Positions 49,658 to 59,012 of a DNA stretch of 64,000 nucleotides are shown here, one piece after another. A program made the translations under genes and the position numbers. Position 1 is the stretch's first letter. Each line of letters begins with the position of its first letter. The notes under the pieces were generated by a model. It made no database searches, was not told the DNA's origin, and worked only from the letters and a program-made list of their open reading frames with translations. Origin of the DNA: Paracoccus sp. N5 (GTDB taxonomy: Bacteria > Pseudomonadota > Alphaproteobacteria > Rhodobacterales > Rhodobacteraceae); assembly GCF_000371965.1 (NCBI RefSeq), contig NZ_AQUO01000001.1, positions 620,001 to 684,000 on the forward strand, read 5' to 3'.

Positions 49658-51424
49658 TTATCCCGCCTGCCGGTCCGCCCTGCGGGCAGCACGGTTGACG
49701 CGCGTGCGCTCGGGATCGAGTTGGAATATCTCGCGGTCGAAGACGCGCCGCGTCTGCGCCACAGCCACGCCGTAGACCGCCTGTGCCGTGGCGATGTCGA
49801 TCAGCCCGTCGTTCAGGTCGTTCTCGACCAGTTCCAGATCACGCTCCAGCGGGTCGCCAAAACCGCCGCCGCCTGGTGAGGCAACGCGCAGCCGGTCCCC
49901 TGCCCGGAAGCCGATCTTCTCGGCCTTGGATCGCATAGGCGGCACCCAGTCGCGGCCCCCGGTAGAGAAGGCGACGCTGTTTGGCGCGGCCGAACCGCCG
50001 CCTTCGACCCCGAACGGCGCGCGATCCACCCGGTCGCCCAGCACCGACACCAGCGTGTCGGCATGGGCTTCGATCTCGTAACGGGTGCCACAGCCACCGG
50101 CGTGCCGCCCTTGCCCGGCAGAACCGTCACGGATCGCATAATGGTCGAACCGCAGAGGAAAGCGGTGCTCGGACATCTCGACGGACATGAACTTGGCCAT
50201 CGAGCCCGGCGGGGTGCCGTTCACCAGCCCGTCAGAGCTGGCGCTGCCGCCGTAGCCGCCCGGATAGGGATAGACCGCCACGAAATAGCGCCCGGTTTCC
50301 GGGTGGATGCCCGACATGGTGGCGACACCCGTGGTGCCGAATGGCGCGGCAGGTGTGACATCCGGCACCGCCTGCGCCAGCGCGCCGAAGACAACATCGA
50401 CCACGCGCTGGGTCACATCCGTCGTTCCGCCCACCGCGACGGGATACTGCGCGGCAAGGATCGAGCCTTCGGGGATCGTGAACCGGGTGGGCCGGAACGC
50501 GCCGCCGTTCACCGGCACGTCCGGGAAGATGTGCTTCAGGGCCACGAAACACATCGATTTCGTCGTGCTTGCAGAGATGTTCATCGGTCCGGTCGCGGGT
50601 CCGTCGGTTCCGGTAAAGTCGAAATGAAGCTCGGACCCGGCGACGGTCACAGCCAGCCGGACCGTCAATGGTGCATCGACGACCCCATCATTGTCGAAGC
50701 CGTCCTCGATCGTGTAGGTGCCATCGGGAATATCCGCGATATACGCCCGCATCTCGGCCTCGGACCGGCGCATCATCTCGTCGATACACTCGCGCAGCAG
50801 GGCCGCGCTGTAGCGTTTGACCAGCGCGTCCAGTCCCCGTCGGCCCACCGCGAAGACATTGGTCATCGCCGCGAGGTCGCCCAGGAGCTGGCCGGGCATG
50901 CGCACGTTCGCGGTGATCATCGCGACGACCGCCTCGTTCCGGCGGCCGCCCTCGACCAGCCGCATGGGAGGGATACGGATACCTTCCTGATGGATCTCCT
51001 GCGCCGTGGGAACCCAGCCGCCCGGAGCGGACCCGCCCATGTCCATCCAGTGCCCGGTGTTGGCAAACAGACAGAACAGCTTGCCGTCCACGAAATACGG
51101 GCTGACCAGCACCACGTCGTTCAGATGCGTTCCCGAAAGGTAGGGATCGTTGGTGATCCAGACATCGCCCTCGCGGAAACCGCCCTGCGCCTCTGCCAGC
51201 GGGATCAGCGCCTGCACGGTGAACTGCATGTTCGCGAGGAAAAGCGGAAGGCCCAGGCCGCCCTGCGCGATCGTCTCGCCGGTCACCGGATCGAAAAGTC
51301 CGTGGGCGCAGTCGTTCGTCTCGGAAATGATCGGCGACAGCGCGGCGCGGATGAGATGCAGGTCCATCTCGTCGCCCAAGGCTTCCAGCGCGCCTCGCAC
51401 CACCGCAAGGGTTACAGGGTTCAT
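49658..51424 (-). CDS. hyuB: Hydantoinase B / oxoprolinase family subunit
   Basis: The 588-residue protein starts MNPVTLAVVRGALEALGDEM, its ATG overlapping the hyuA stop by one base. Family landmarks are ISETNDCAHGLFDPVTGETI, VWITNDPYLSGTHLNDVVLV and HYAIRDGSAGQGRHAGGCGT. Paired with HyuA it performs ATP-dependent opening of a five-membered lactam or imide ring (hydantoin, N-methylhydantoin, 5-oxoproline), or acetophenone-carboxylase-like chemistry. The acceptor is not determined by the sequence. Adjacent transporter genes suggest the substrate is imported. Confidence 0.9.
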   Translation of the reverse strand: MNPVTLAVVRGALEALGDEMDLHLIRAALSPIISETNDCAHGLFDPVTGETIAQGGLGLPLFLANMQFTVQALIPLAEAQGGFREGDVWITNDPYLSGTHLNDVVLVSPYFVDGKLFCLFANTGHWMDMGGSAPGGWVPTAQEIHQEGIRIPPMRLVEGGRRNEAVVAMITANVRMPGQLLGDLAAMTNVFAVGRRGLDALVKRYSAALLRECIDEMMRRSEAEMRAYIADIPDGTYTIEDGFDNDGVVDAPLTVRLAVTVAGSELHFDFTGTDGPATGPMNISASTTKSMCFVALKHIFPDVPVNGGAFRPTRFTIPEGSILAAQYPVAVGGTTDVTQRVVDVVFGALAQAVPDVTPAAPFGTTGVATMSGIHPETGRYFVAVYPYPGGYGGSASSDGLVNGTPPGSMAKFMSVEMSEHRFPLRFDHYAIRDGSAGQGRHAGGCGTRYEIEAHADTLVSVLGDRVDRAPFGVEGGGSAAPNSVAFSTGGRDWVPPMRSKAEKIGFRAGDRLRVASPGGGGFGDPLERDLELVENDLNDGLIDIATAQAVYGVAVAQTRRVFDREIFQLDPERTRVNRAARRADRQAG

Positions 51425-53442
51425 TACGCCACCTCCACCAGGATGTTGCCTCGGTCATCGACCCGCGCCGTCATGCCCGGTTCGATGACCGAGGTCGTAT
51501 CGGCCTGCTCGATGATCGCAGGCCCGGAAAAAGTCGCGCCGGGCGAAAGGGTCCTGCGATCATAGATCGGCGTGTCCTGCCAGCTGCCGAAGTAAACCGG
51601 CCGGATGCCCGACGGCTGAGCCGCGTGGGTTGCGACGGACTTCCCGACCTGGGGGGTCTGCCTCGGCCGCACTCCCATGACCGAAGTCGTCAGGCCGACC
51701 AACGCCACGGGGATGCCCTCCAGCCGGTTGCCGTATTCACGCGCATAAGCCTCCTCGAAGGCCTCGGTCATCCGGGCCGCGGGCCAGTCGGCCTCGACCG
51801 GGACACGCAGCGTGTGGATCTGGCCCTGATAGGCCATGTTGGCGGCATGGGTCACGACGACGGCGTCGACCGCCGCGCCGCTCGTCTCGATCTGCTCTCT
51901 GCCCTGCGTCCGTTGCGCGGACAGGATTTCGGCGATCTCGGCGTCCGACACGTCGGCCACGGGCCTTTCGACCGTGCGCGACAGGTCATAGCGCAGATCC
52001 GCCGCCGCACAGCCGAGCGCGCAGAGGACACCGGGATGTTCAGGAAGAAGCATGGTGCGGATACCGACTTCCCGCATGATCGCGGCCCCGTGCAGCGGCC
52101 CCGCGCCGCCAAAGACGACCAGCGCGAAATCGCGGGGGTCATGGCCCTGCTCCACCGTCATCAACCGGGTCCGCCGCGCCATGACATGGTTGACGACCGT
52201 CAGGATCGCCTCGGCGGTCTCCTCGACACCCAGACCGAGCCCCGCGCCAAGCTCGGCCATGGCGGCGCGTGCGGCCTCGATGTCCAGCCGCTCGATATGG
52301 GTGAGGCCGATCGGCCGATCGGCGTTGATGCGCCCCAGCACCGCGTTCGCGTCGGTCACCGTCGGCCGGGTGCCGCCGCGCCCGAAACAGATCGGCCCCG
52401 GCACCGCCCCCGCACTGTGGGGCCCCACCTGAAGCACCCCGCCCCGGTCCAGCATGGCGATGGAGCCGCCGCCCGCACCGATGGTATGGACGTCGATCAT
52501 CGGCAACCGTAGCGGCACCCGGAAATCGAGCTGGGTTTCCTCGGCGATGCGCGGCTGCCCGTTCACCACCACGGCCACGTCGTAGCTGGTGCCGCCCATG
52601 TCGCCGGTAATCACATGGGTGAAGCCTGCCTGTCCCGCGATCTGCGCCGCCGCCGTCACCCCCGCCGCAGGTCCAGAGCGGACGATGTTCGCCGCCCGCG
52701 TCGGCAACTGCCCCAACGGCACGAGCCCGCCGTTCGATTGCATCACCAGAGTCTGGCGCCGGAACCCCTTTGCGTTCAGCTTTTCCGTCAGGTTGCGCGC
52801 ATAACGCGAGACCAGCGGCTGCAGATAGCCCTGGACCACCGCCGTGCTGGTACGCTCGAATTCGCGATATTCGCGCACCACCTCGGAGGAGATGACCACT
52901 TCCCAATCACTGATGGATGCCACGATCTCCCGTGCACGTTCCTCATGCGCCGGGTTGGCGTAGGAATGCAGGAAGGCGATCACCACCGTCTCGACCCCCT
53001 CGTCGACCAGGGCGCGGGCCAGTGCTTCCAGCCCCGGCTCGTCCAGCGGGGTGATCACGTTTCCGCGGTAATCCATGCGCTCTGCGACTTCCCAGCGCAT
53101 GCGACGCGGGATCAGCGGGTGCTGCACTCCGGTCAGCCCGTACATCCGCTGCCGGTCGCGCCGGCCCAGTTCCAGCACGTCCCGGAAACCTCTGGTCGTG
53201 ATCAGCGCGGCGCGGGCCCCCCGCCGTTCGATCACGGCGTTGGTGGCAATGGTCGTGCCGTGCAGGATGATGCCCAGTTCCTCGGGTTCGATCCGTGCCG
53301 CCGCCAGCGCATCGATCAATCCCCGGCTTGGATCGTCCGGTGTTGATGGAACCTTGAGCACGCGATCAACGGTGTTGCCGTTCCGCGAAAAGAACAGGTC
53401 GGTGAACGTGCCGCCCACGTCGATTCCGGCTATGCCAGCCAT
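51424..53442 (-). CDS. hyuA: Hydantoinase A / oxoprolinase family subunit
   Basis: The 672-residue protein begins MAGIAGIDVGGTFTDLFFSR, an ASKHA-type phosphate loop (GIDVGGTFTD) with GGAGG upstream. Further motifs are ILHGTTIATNAVIERRGARA, VITGDMGGTSYDVAVVVNGQ and AGGGSIAMLDRGG, typical of the ATP-dependent hydantoinase A subunit. It phosphorylates the ring carbonyl so that HyuB can hydrolyse it. It starts 92 bases downstream of the CoA-transferase stop, on the same strand. Confidence 0.92.
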   Translation of the reverse strand: MAGIAGIDVGGTFTDLFFSRNGNTVDRVLKVPSTPDDPSRGLIDALAAARIEPEELGIILHGTTIATNAVIERRGARAALITTRGFRDVLELGRRDRQRMYGLTGVQHPLIPRRMRWEVAERMDYRGNVITPLDEPGLEALARALVDEGVETVVIAFLHSYANPAHEERAREIVASISDWEVVISSEVVREYREFERTSTAVVQGYLQPLVSRYARNLTEKLNAKGFRRQTLVMQSNGGLVPLGQLPTRAANIVRSGPAAGVTAAAQIAGQAGFTHVITGDMGGTSYDVAVVVNGQPRIAEETQLDFRVPLRLPMIDVHTIGAGGGSIAMLDRGGVLQVGPHSAGAVPGPICFGRGGTRPTVTDANAVLGRINADRPIGLTHIERLDIEAARAAMAELGAGLGLGVEETAEAILTVVNHVMARRTRLMTVEQGHDPRDFALVVFGGAGPLHGAAIMREVGIRTMLLPEHPGVLCALGCAAADLRYDLSRTVERPVADVSDAEIAEILSAQRTQGREQIETSGAAVDAVVVTHAANMAYQGQIHTLRVPVEADWPAARMTEAFEEAYAREYGNRLEGIPVALVGLTTSVMGVRPRQTPQVGKSVATHAAQPSGIRPVYFGSWQDTPIYDRRTLSPGATFSGPAIIEQADTTSVIEPGMTARVDDRGNILVEVA

Positions 53443-53534
53443 GGATGTCCTCCCAACAGCAGCCGTCTGCGCCCTCCCGCGCGTCCGGCCCTTTTCCCAT
53501 CAAGCGGGCGTTCCCGCCTGTTTCAGCTCTCGCC

Positions 53535-54737
53535 TCAGCCGGTGCGCGATGCCCTAGCCGCAGGCTCCACTTCGGCAAGAACGGATGCGGTATCCGCCCC
53601 AAGCGCACGGCTCGGCGTCAGTTCGCGCGGTGACAGGCCTCCGAAGCGCAGCGGCGATTGCTGCACGACGATGCGCCCGAGTTCCGGATGGTCCTGCCAG
53701 ACAAGGGCGCCGCGCGCGTGCATGTTCTGATCCTCCATCACCTCGGGAAGCGTGCGGACCGGCGCGCAGGGCACCTTGTGCGCCAGCAGGGTCCGGAAGA
53801 CCTGCTCCTTGCTGCGCGACGCGGTCCACTCCGAAACGATGGCGTCAACCTCGTCCACGGCGGCGACGCGGCTCTTCAGCGTCGCGAAGCGCGGATCCTC
53901 GCCCAGTTCAGGCCGGCCCATCGCGCGGGCGATGTTGCGCCAGTGCTGTTCGCCGACGCAGATGATCGCGATATGGCCGTCGCTGGTGGGATAGACGTTG
54001 TAGGGTGCTTCGGCGAGGCCGCCGTGACGGTTGCCGGTGCGCGGCGGCGGTGCATCGGCAGGGTCGATCCCCGCGCGATCCAGACCGAATTGCAGTCCCA
54101 GGCTCGATGCCAGCGACGGATATACGGCGTCCTGCATCGCCACCTCGACCCGTCGCGCGATGCCTGTGCGCTCGCGTTGGAACAGCGCGGTCACGATGGC
54201 GCCATAGAGATGCACGCCCGCGAAGAAATCGCACAGCGCCGGCCCCGCCTTGACGGGCGGACGGTCGGGAAAGCCGGTCGTGTGCATTACCCCCGACATC
54301 GCCTGAATCGTCAGGTCCATTGCGGGATAGTCGCGATACGGCCCATCGCTGCCGAACCCCGAGGAAGACGCATAGATCAGCCGGGGATAAAGCTTCTGCA
54401 ATTCCTCGGCCGGGAAGCCGAGGCGCGCCATTGTGCTTGGGGCGAAATTTTCCACCAGCACATCGGCATCGGCCAGCAGCGCGTGCAGAGCCGCCTTGCC
54501 CTCGGCCGACTTGAGGTCGAGCACAAGGGATTCCTTCATGCCGTTCAGCATCGCGAAGGGAAGCGCCGCGCCGCCGACCACCCCGCGGCGCCGCAGGGAT
54601 TCGCCGCCGGGCGGTTCCACCTTCAGGATCCTGGCGCCGGCCGCTGCCATCAAGAACGTGGCATAGGGGCCGTTGTAGATCTGGCTCAGATCGACGACCT
54701 TGATTCCGGCCAGCGGTTGTTCGGCGGGATCGATCAT
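53535..54737 (-). CDS. Family III (CaiB/BaiF) CoA-transferase
   Basis: The 400-residue protein starts at MIDPAEQPLAGIKVVDLSQI, ATG overlapping the preceding stop. Conserved blocks are YNGPYATFLMAAAGARILKV and EPPGGESLRR, DLKSAEGKAALHALLADADV (LVENFAPS), and the catalytic Asp region YPAMDLTIQAMSGVMHTTG. It transfers CoA between carboxylic acids, activating a substrate without ATP. In this unit it probably forms the CoA thioester used by the acyl-CoA dehydrogenase and hydratase of the divergent operon. Confidence 0.9.
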   Translation of the reverse strand: MIDPAEQPLAGIKVVDLSQIYNGPYATFLMAAAGARILKVEPPGGESLRRRGVVGGAALPFAMLNGMKESLVLDLKSAEGKAALHALLADADVLVENFAPSTMARLGFPAEELQKLYPRLIYASSSGFGSDGPYRDYPAMDLTIQAMSGVMHTTGFPDRPPVKAGPALCDFFAGVHLYGAIVTALFQRERTGIARRVEVAMQDAVYPSLASSLGLQFGLDRAGIDPADAPPPRTGNRHGGLAEAPYNVYPTSDGHIAIICVGEQHWRNIARAMGRPELGEDPRFATLKSRVAAVDEVDAIVSEWTASRSKEQVFRTLLAHKVPCAPVRTLPEVMEDQNMHARGALVWQDHPELGRIVVQQSPLRFGGLSPRELTPSRALGADTASVLAEVEPAARASRTG

Positions 54738-55699
54738 CCGCGCAACCTCCGCCGGGCCGCCGACCAGTCGTGGACCGGCCACATGTCCTGATCCTCGCCA
54801 TGTCCCTTGTGGCCGTTGATGGTCCATTCGATCAGCCCGTTCGAGTCGATGAAGCTGTGCCGGTTGATGATGATGCCCGAGAGCCGCCGCCCCTCAGCGT
54901 AAAGATCGCGGCCCAGTTCGTCCTTGGCCTCGATGCGGATCTTCGTGACTACGTGCTGGTCCGGGCAACGCTCCACCCAGCGGCGGCCGGAAACGAGGTC
55001 CGCCGTCACCCCGTCGCGAATCTGGAAACCATAGGCGACGGGATAGTCGTCATCGTTCCATTTGGTGACCGCCAGGAAGGCGTCAGAAGGCGACGCTATC
55101 CCCGAAACATAGGCGCTCTTGCCCGGACGATGCTCGGGCCGCGGCCCCCAGGAGCGGTCGCGCATCGACAGGCAGTCGATCTCGATCTCTTCGCCATGCA
55201 GGACGATCTTGCCATGCGCGCGGCCGAACTGGTCGAAATGGCTCAGCTTCTGGAAGGACGACCCCGGTTTGGCAAGCGGCCGCGGCGGCATTACCGCGTC
55301 GAAGCGCAGATCGAGCGACAGTCGTCCTTCGTCCTCGAAGCCCAGCTCGTAGCTGGTCAGCGGCTCGATCGTCTTCATGCGAACGCCAGTCGGCAGTTGG
55401 ATGTCGGTCAGGTCCTGGTCATCGGGAATGCGCAGCGCAGTATAGTTGGCGGAGTACGGAACCTCCCACGGAAGATGCGCCGTGCTGTCCCAGATCCAGC
55501 ATCCCCCCGCTACCGTGCCGATGTTTGGCCGGAACATGCTGTAAAGCCAGCCGCCGAGACCGATCTCCGGCTTCGCGAACGAGAACCACGCCGTTTCGGT
55601 GATCCACCAGCGGTCGGACATCTGGTCGAAGTGAAACCGGTCATCGGCAGCGCTGACAGTGGTCTGCGGACGCGTTTCGGTCGTTGCATCAATCATCAT
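54734..55699 (-). CDS. Lipocalin-like protein of the DUF7064/DUF7065 type
   Basis: The 321-residue protein starts MMIDATTETRPQTTVSAADD. It is beta-rich with many Trp residues (ITETAWFSFAKPEIGLGGWL, MRDRSWGPRPEHRPGKSAYV), fitting the two-domain lipocalin-like proteins found with phosphotransferase-like kinases and acyl-CoA genes. Their activity is not established to my knowledge; related folds act on hydrophobic substrates such as terpenoids. It overlaps the upstream kinase-like gene by 11 bases and the CoA-transferase by 4. Confidence 0.7.
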   Translation of the reverse strand: MMIDATTETRPQTTVSAADDRFHFDQMSDRWWITETAWFSFAKPEIGLGGWLYSMFRPNIGTVAGGCWIWDSTAHLPWEVPYSANYTALRIPDDQDLTDIQLPTGVRMKTIEPLTSYELGFEDEGRLSLDLRFDAVMPPRPLAKPGSSFQKLSHFDQFGRAHGKIVLHGEEIEIDCLSMRDRSWGPRPEHRPGKSAYVSGIASPSDAFLAVTKWNDDDYPVAYGFQIRDGVTADLVSGRRWVERCPDQHVVTKIRIEAKDELGRDLYAEGRRLSGIIINRHSFIDSNGLIEWTINGHKGHGEDQDMWPVHDWSAARRRLRG

Positions 55700-57086
55700 C
55701 TGTTTCCTTCAGGGCGGGAAAGTCACGAGTTGCGAGGCCGCCTGAGCTTGGCGCCGCCATCTGCGCCTCGCGTGCTACGTCGCCTGCAAAGAACTCCAGC
55801 AACAGGTCGAAGGGAATAGACCCCGCCTCCAGTGGAACTGTCGCACCAGGAATCTTTGCAAGCAGATGTTCGATGGCCTCGGTGCGCGCCGCGCGCATCG
55901 CAGGCCCGAGACGGTCCGCTTCGCGCAGATACTTCACCACTTTCGCCAGGTTCTTGGAAGCAGCGACAATGGCGGGATCGTCGCTCACCTCCGCGATCCG
56001 GTGGCGCAAGTCGGCGATGACACTGTCGTAAAGCGGCGTCAGGGCGGTTTCATCCACCATGAGGGGTGGCCGGTGCGGCAAGGCCGTTCCGGTGGCCGCG
56101 GCCAATGCATCCACCAGCAAGCGCCGATTCAGCGCTCGGGAAACGATCGAGTTCCCCGGTTCTCCGGTCACATTGCGGTGGCGAATGATGACAACCCGTG
56201 TCGAGACAAAGACGCGGTGGTACAGGATGCGCCCTGTATCCACGGGACGCCCCGCTGCCGCCTCATAGGCCCGGATCCGGGCAGGGAAGTCCGGCACCGG
56301 CTCCATGACGGCACGCATCGAGAACCATGCCAGATCCTCCATCGGGTCGCCGACATGCGCAAGCTCCCAGTCGAGCAGCGCCGTCATCCGATCGCCTTCG
56401 AAGAGGAAATTGCCCGGCCCGGCATCGCCGTGAACCAGAACCGGCGCTTCCGGAGGGTCGGGCAGATTCGCATCAAGCCAATCGAGAGCCATCTCGATAA
56501 GCGGGTCACGTTCGCCCGACTCCTGATACATCGCCCGCCAGATCGCCAGTTCCTCCGACACGCAGGCAGCGATCGTGGCATGGCGATCATCCGCAAGCCC
56601 CGTCTCCGCAATCGGCACGGCGTGCAGCTGCGCGAGGGCTGACACGAAATCGTCCGCAATGGCCGCCTTGCGCTGGTCATCGTCGATCCGCCGGAAGTCA
56701 GCCCTGCCGGGGGCCAGTTCCGTCAGAATCGCCTGCACCTCATCGTTCACGGCAATCAGGCGCGGCGCCCGCACATCGGTGTTCGCAAGAACCTGATAGA
56801 ATCTGGCCTCACGCCAGACCGTATAGGCTTCGGCTGAAGGGGGCCGTGGCGGCTGATAACGAAGATACAGTTTCGTTCCGTCGTCGGCGGTCACTGCCCA
56901 CGACCTGCAGCGATTGCCGCCGGAGATTGGCTTCCACTTGGAAATGCCTACCCCCGCGACATCTTCGACCCACGCGCGAAGCTCTGCTTCGGACGCCTCC
57001 CGCCCCAGGTTCGCCTTGTCCTGTTCTGCTCTCGACCCGTCCAACTGCCCGCATCCTTCTCTCCTGCCAGGCAATTCATATACCAC
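55689..57086 (-). CDS. Aminoglycoside phosphotransferase-like kinase
   Basis: The 465-residue frame starts with GTG at 57086; a TTG about 80 bases further in is an alternative because the first 30 residues have no homology. Kinase motifs are SGGNRCRSWAV (N-lobe), VLVHGDAGPGNFLFEG (HGD catalytic loop) and ALLDWELAHVGDPMEDLAWF. The C-terminal 130 residues are helical. This resembles the kinase domain of ACAD10-like proteins that phosphorylate hydroxyacids before elimination, rather than drug resistance. It heads a long minus-strand unit divergent from maoC. Confidence 0.8.
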   Translation of the reverse strand: MVYELPGRREGCGQLDGSRAEQDKANLGREASEAELRAWVEDVAGVGISKWKPISGGNRCRSWAVTADDGTKLYLRYQPPRPPSAEAYTVWREARFYQVLANTDVRAPRLIAVNDEVQAILTELAPGRADFRRIDDDQRKAAIADDFVSALAQLHAVPIAETGLADDRHATIAACVSEELAIWRAMYQESGERDPLIEMALDWLDANLPDPPEAPVLVHGDAGPGNFLFEGDRMTALLDWELAHVGDPMEDLAWFSMRAVMEPVPDFPARIRAYEAAAGRPVDTGRILYHRVFVSTRVVIIRHRNVTGEPGNSIVSRALNRRLLVDALAAATGTALPHRPPLMVDETALTPLYDSVIADLRHRIAEVSDDPAIVAASKNLAKVVKYLREADRLGPAMRAARTEAIEHLLAKIPGATVPLEAGSIPFDLLLEFFAGDVAREAQMAAPSSGGLATRDFPALKETDDD

Positions 57087-57101
57087 TCGACAAGGCAGAT
57101 C

Positions 57102-57122
57102 AAATAAAATATTAGACCATTA
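57102..57122. promoter_or_regulatory. AT-rich box in the divergent kinase/maoC intergenic region
   Basis: AAATAAAATATTAGACCATTA matches the box at 42191-42210 except for one inserted A and a G-to-A change. It is 16 bases before the kinase-like start on one side and 32 bases before the maoC start on the other, so a bound regulator could control both units. Confidence 0.55.
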
Positions 57123-57154
57123 AGAATGATCCGATGTTCAGCGTGGAGGTAACA

Positions 57155-57613
57155 GTGGCAGGGCTCTATTTCGACGAAATGACCGTTGGGCAGGTATTCA
57201 GACACGACATTCGTCGCACGATCACCGAGGCAGACAACGTCTGGTTCAGCGCGCTGACCCATAACCCCGCCTATCTGCATCTCGACGAGGATTACTGCCG
57301 GCGCGAGACCGAGTTCGGCCAGCGCCTGCTCAACAGCGGTTTCCTGCTGTCGCTGATGGTGGGGGTGTCCGTTGGCGAAACCACGCTGGGGACCGCTGTC
57401 GCGAATCTCGGCTGGGACGAGGTGCGATTCCCCAAACCCGTTTTCCACGGCGACACGATCCGGGTCGAGACGGAGGTGCTGGAACTGCGCGAAAGCCGCT
57501 CACGCCCCAATGCAGGCATCGTCACCTTCCAGCATCGTGCCTACAACCAGCATGGCGATCTTGTCGGCCACTGCAAGCGCAGCGGCCTGCAGCTGAAACG
57601 GCCCGCAGCATGA
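57155..57613 (+). CDS. MaoC-like hot-dog dehydratase
   Basis: The GTG at 57155 is preferred because GGAGGT lies 4 bases upstream; an ATG 21 bases earlier lacks a site. The 152-residue protein has TVGQVFRHDIRRTITEADNV, then the MaoC-type region THNPAYLHLDEDYCR (usually D-x4-H) and FPKPVFHGDTIRVETEVLEL. It resembles hydratases such as mesaconyl-CoA hydratase that add water across a double bond of a CoA thioester. Its stop overlaps the next gene by ATGA, where a CitE-like lyase begins. Confidence 0.88.
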   Translation: MAGLYFDEMTVGQVFRHDIRRTITEADNVWFSALTHNPAYLHLDEDYCRRETEFGQRLLNSGFLLSLMVGVSVGETTLGTAVANLGWDEVRFPKPVFHGDTIRVETEVLELRESRSRPNAGIVTFQHRAYNQHGDLVGHCKRSGLQLKRPAA

Positions 57614-58053
57614 ACCCGCGGTCGTTCCTGTTCGTCCCGGGGGACCGTGAAAAGAAGCTCGCACGTCAAGCGGATTCCGGCGCCGGCGCCTTGATCCTCG
57701 ACCTGGAGGCCTCGGTGGCACCCGAGCGCAAGGCAATCGCGCGCGGCATGGTGCTCGAATATCTTCGTGCCGCACATGGCGGGCCGGAACTGTGGGTGCG
57801 AATCAATCCGATGTCAGACAGCGGACTGGACGATGTGGTTGCCGTGGTCCAGGGCGCGCCTGCGGGCCTGGTGGTGCCCCGGCCCCGTCTCGCTGCCGCG
57901 ACAAGCGGTCGATGTGATCGCGACGGAGCATGGCGTCGCGGATCTGCGGGGATTGCCAGTCAATGCGCGGGCCGAACGGATCATTGCGATTGCTGCGCCC
58001 CCCACCGTGCGGCGCTTGAGGATGCGGCCCGGATTTCGCTCGCGCCGCTCTAG
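57610..58053 (+). pseudogene. Fused remnant: CitE-like lyase N-terminus joined to a CoA-transferase/acetyl-CoA hydrolase C-terminus
   Basis: Codons 1-95 read MNPRSFLFVPGDREKKLARQ through GAPAGLVVPRP, the N-terminal third of a HpcH/CitE lyase of about 280 residues. After about 57888 the matching frame shifts and gives RQAVDVIATEHGVADLRGLP and ARAERIIAIAAP, the C-terminus of acetyl-CoA hydrolase / 4-hydroxybutyrate CoA-transferase. A second shift at the C run near 57996-58002 restores HRAALEDAARISLAPL and the stop. A deletion has fused two genes, and neither product is functional. Confidence 0.8.
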
Positions 58054-58071
58054 ATCAACAGGAGAAACAAC

Positions 58072-59004
58072 GTGAAGCGGACAAACAAGGTCATCATCAG
58101 CTGCGCGATAACGGGCTCCATCCACACGCCGTCGATGTCGCCGCACCTGCCGGTTTCTGCCGCCGAGATCGCGGAACAGGCAATCGGCGCGGCCCGGGCC
58201 GGGGCGGCAATCCTGCACCTGCACGCGCGCGACGAGGCGACCGGCCGCCCGACACAGGATCCGGAAGCGTTCAAGCGCTTCCTGCCGCGCATCAAGCAGG
58301 GCTGCGACGCCATCGTGAACATCACCACCGGCGGCGGGCTGGGCATGACCCTGGACGAACGCCTCGCCGCCGCAAAATGGGCCGAGCCAGAGATCGCGTC
58401 GATGAACATGGGTTCGTTCAACTTCAATATCTCGGGCGCCGCGGCCCGCGTCGCGAAGTTCCAGAACGACTGGGAACAGCCCTATCTGGAGATGACCAAG
58501 GACTTCATCCTCTCGAACACCTTCGCCCAGATCGAGAGAGCCATGACGGAACTCGGCGACCTGGGCACCCGCTTCGAGTTCGAGTGCTACGACACCGGAC
58601 ATCTCTACAACCTCGCGCATTTCGCCGACCGCGGCCTCGTCAAGCCGCCGTTCTTCGTGCAATCGATCTTCGGCATTCTCGGCGGCATCGGCCCCGAGCC
58701 GGAGAATCTCATGTCGATGAAGGCCACTGCCGACCGGCTTTTCGGCAGCGACTACCTTCTGTCGATCCTGGCGGCGGGCCGGCACCAGCTTCCCTTCACC
58801 ACGATGGGCGCGATCCTTGGCGGCCATGTCCGTGTCGGGCTTGAGGACAACCTCTTCCTTGCCAAGGGAGAACTCGCCACCTCCAACGCCGAACTGGTCG
58901 CCAAGAGCGCGCGCATTCTGGGAGAGCTCGGCCTTGCCATCGCCACCCCGGACGAGGCCCGCGAGATGCTGGGCACCAAGGGCGCCGCCAACGTCGCATT
59001 CTGA
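58072..59004 (+). CDS. Beta-keto acid cleavage enzyme (BKACE, DUF849)
   Basis: The 310-residue protein uses GTG with GGAGAAA upstream. It has VIISCAITGSIHTPSMSPHL, the metal-ligand loop AAILHLHARDEATGRP (His-x-His), IVNITTGGGLGMTLDERL and VRVGLEDNLFLAKGELATSN, as in 3-keto-5-aminohexanoate cleavage enzyme. BKACE enzymes condense a beta-keto acid with acetyl-CoA to give acetoacetate and a new CoA thioester. This step would finish the pathway of the island. The substrate side chain is not inferable with confidence. Confidence 0.92.
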   Translation: MKRTNKVIISCAITGSIHTPSMSPHLPVSAAEIAEQAIGAARAGAAILHLHARDEATGRPTQDPEAFKRFLPRIKQGCDAIVNITTGGGLGMTLDERLAAAKWAEPEIASMNMGSFNFNISGAAARVAKFQNDWEQPYLEMTKDFILSNTFAQIERAMTELGDLGTRFEFECYDTGHLYNLAHFADRGLVKPPFFVQSIFGILGGIGPEPENLMSMKATADRLFGSDYLLSILAAGRHQLPFTTMGAILGGHVRVGLEDNLFLAKGELATSNAELVAKSARILGELGLAIATPDEAREMLGTKGAANVAF

Positions 59005-59012
59005 GGATCACG

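Noticed and set aside
55689..57086. Aminoglycoside resistance gene
   Set aside because: The APH-like fold is there, but the context of CoA and catabolic genes matches the ACAD10-like kinase group rather than a drug-resistance enzyme.
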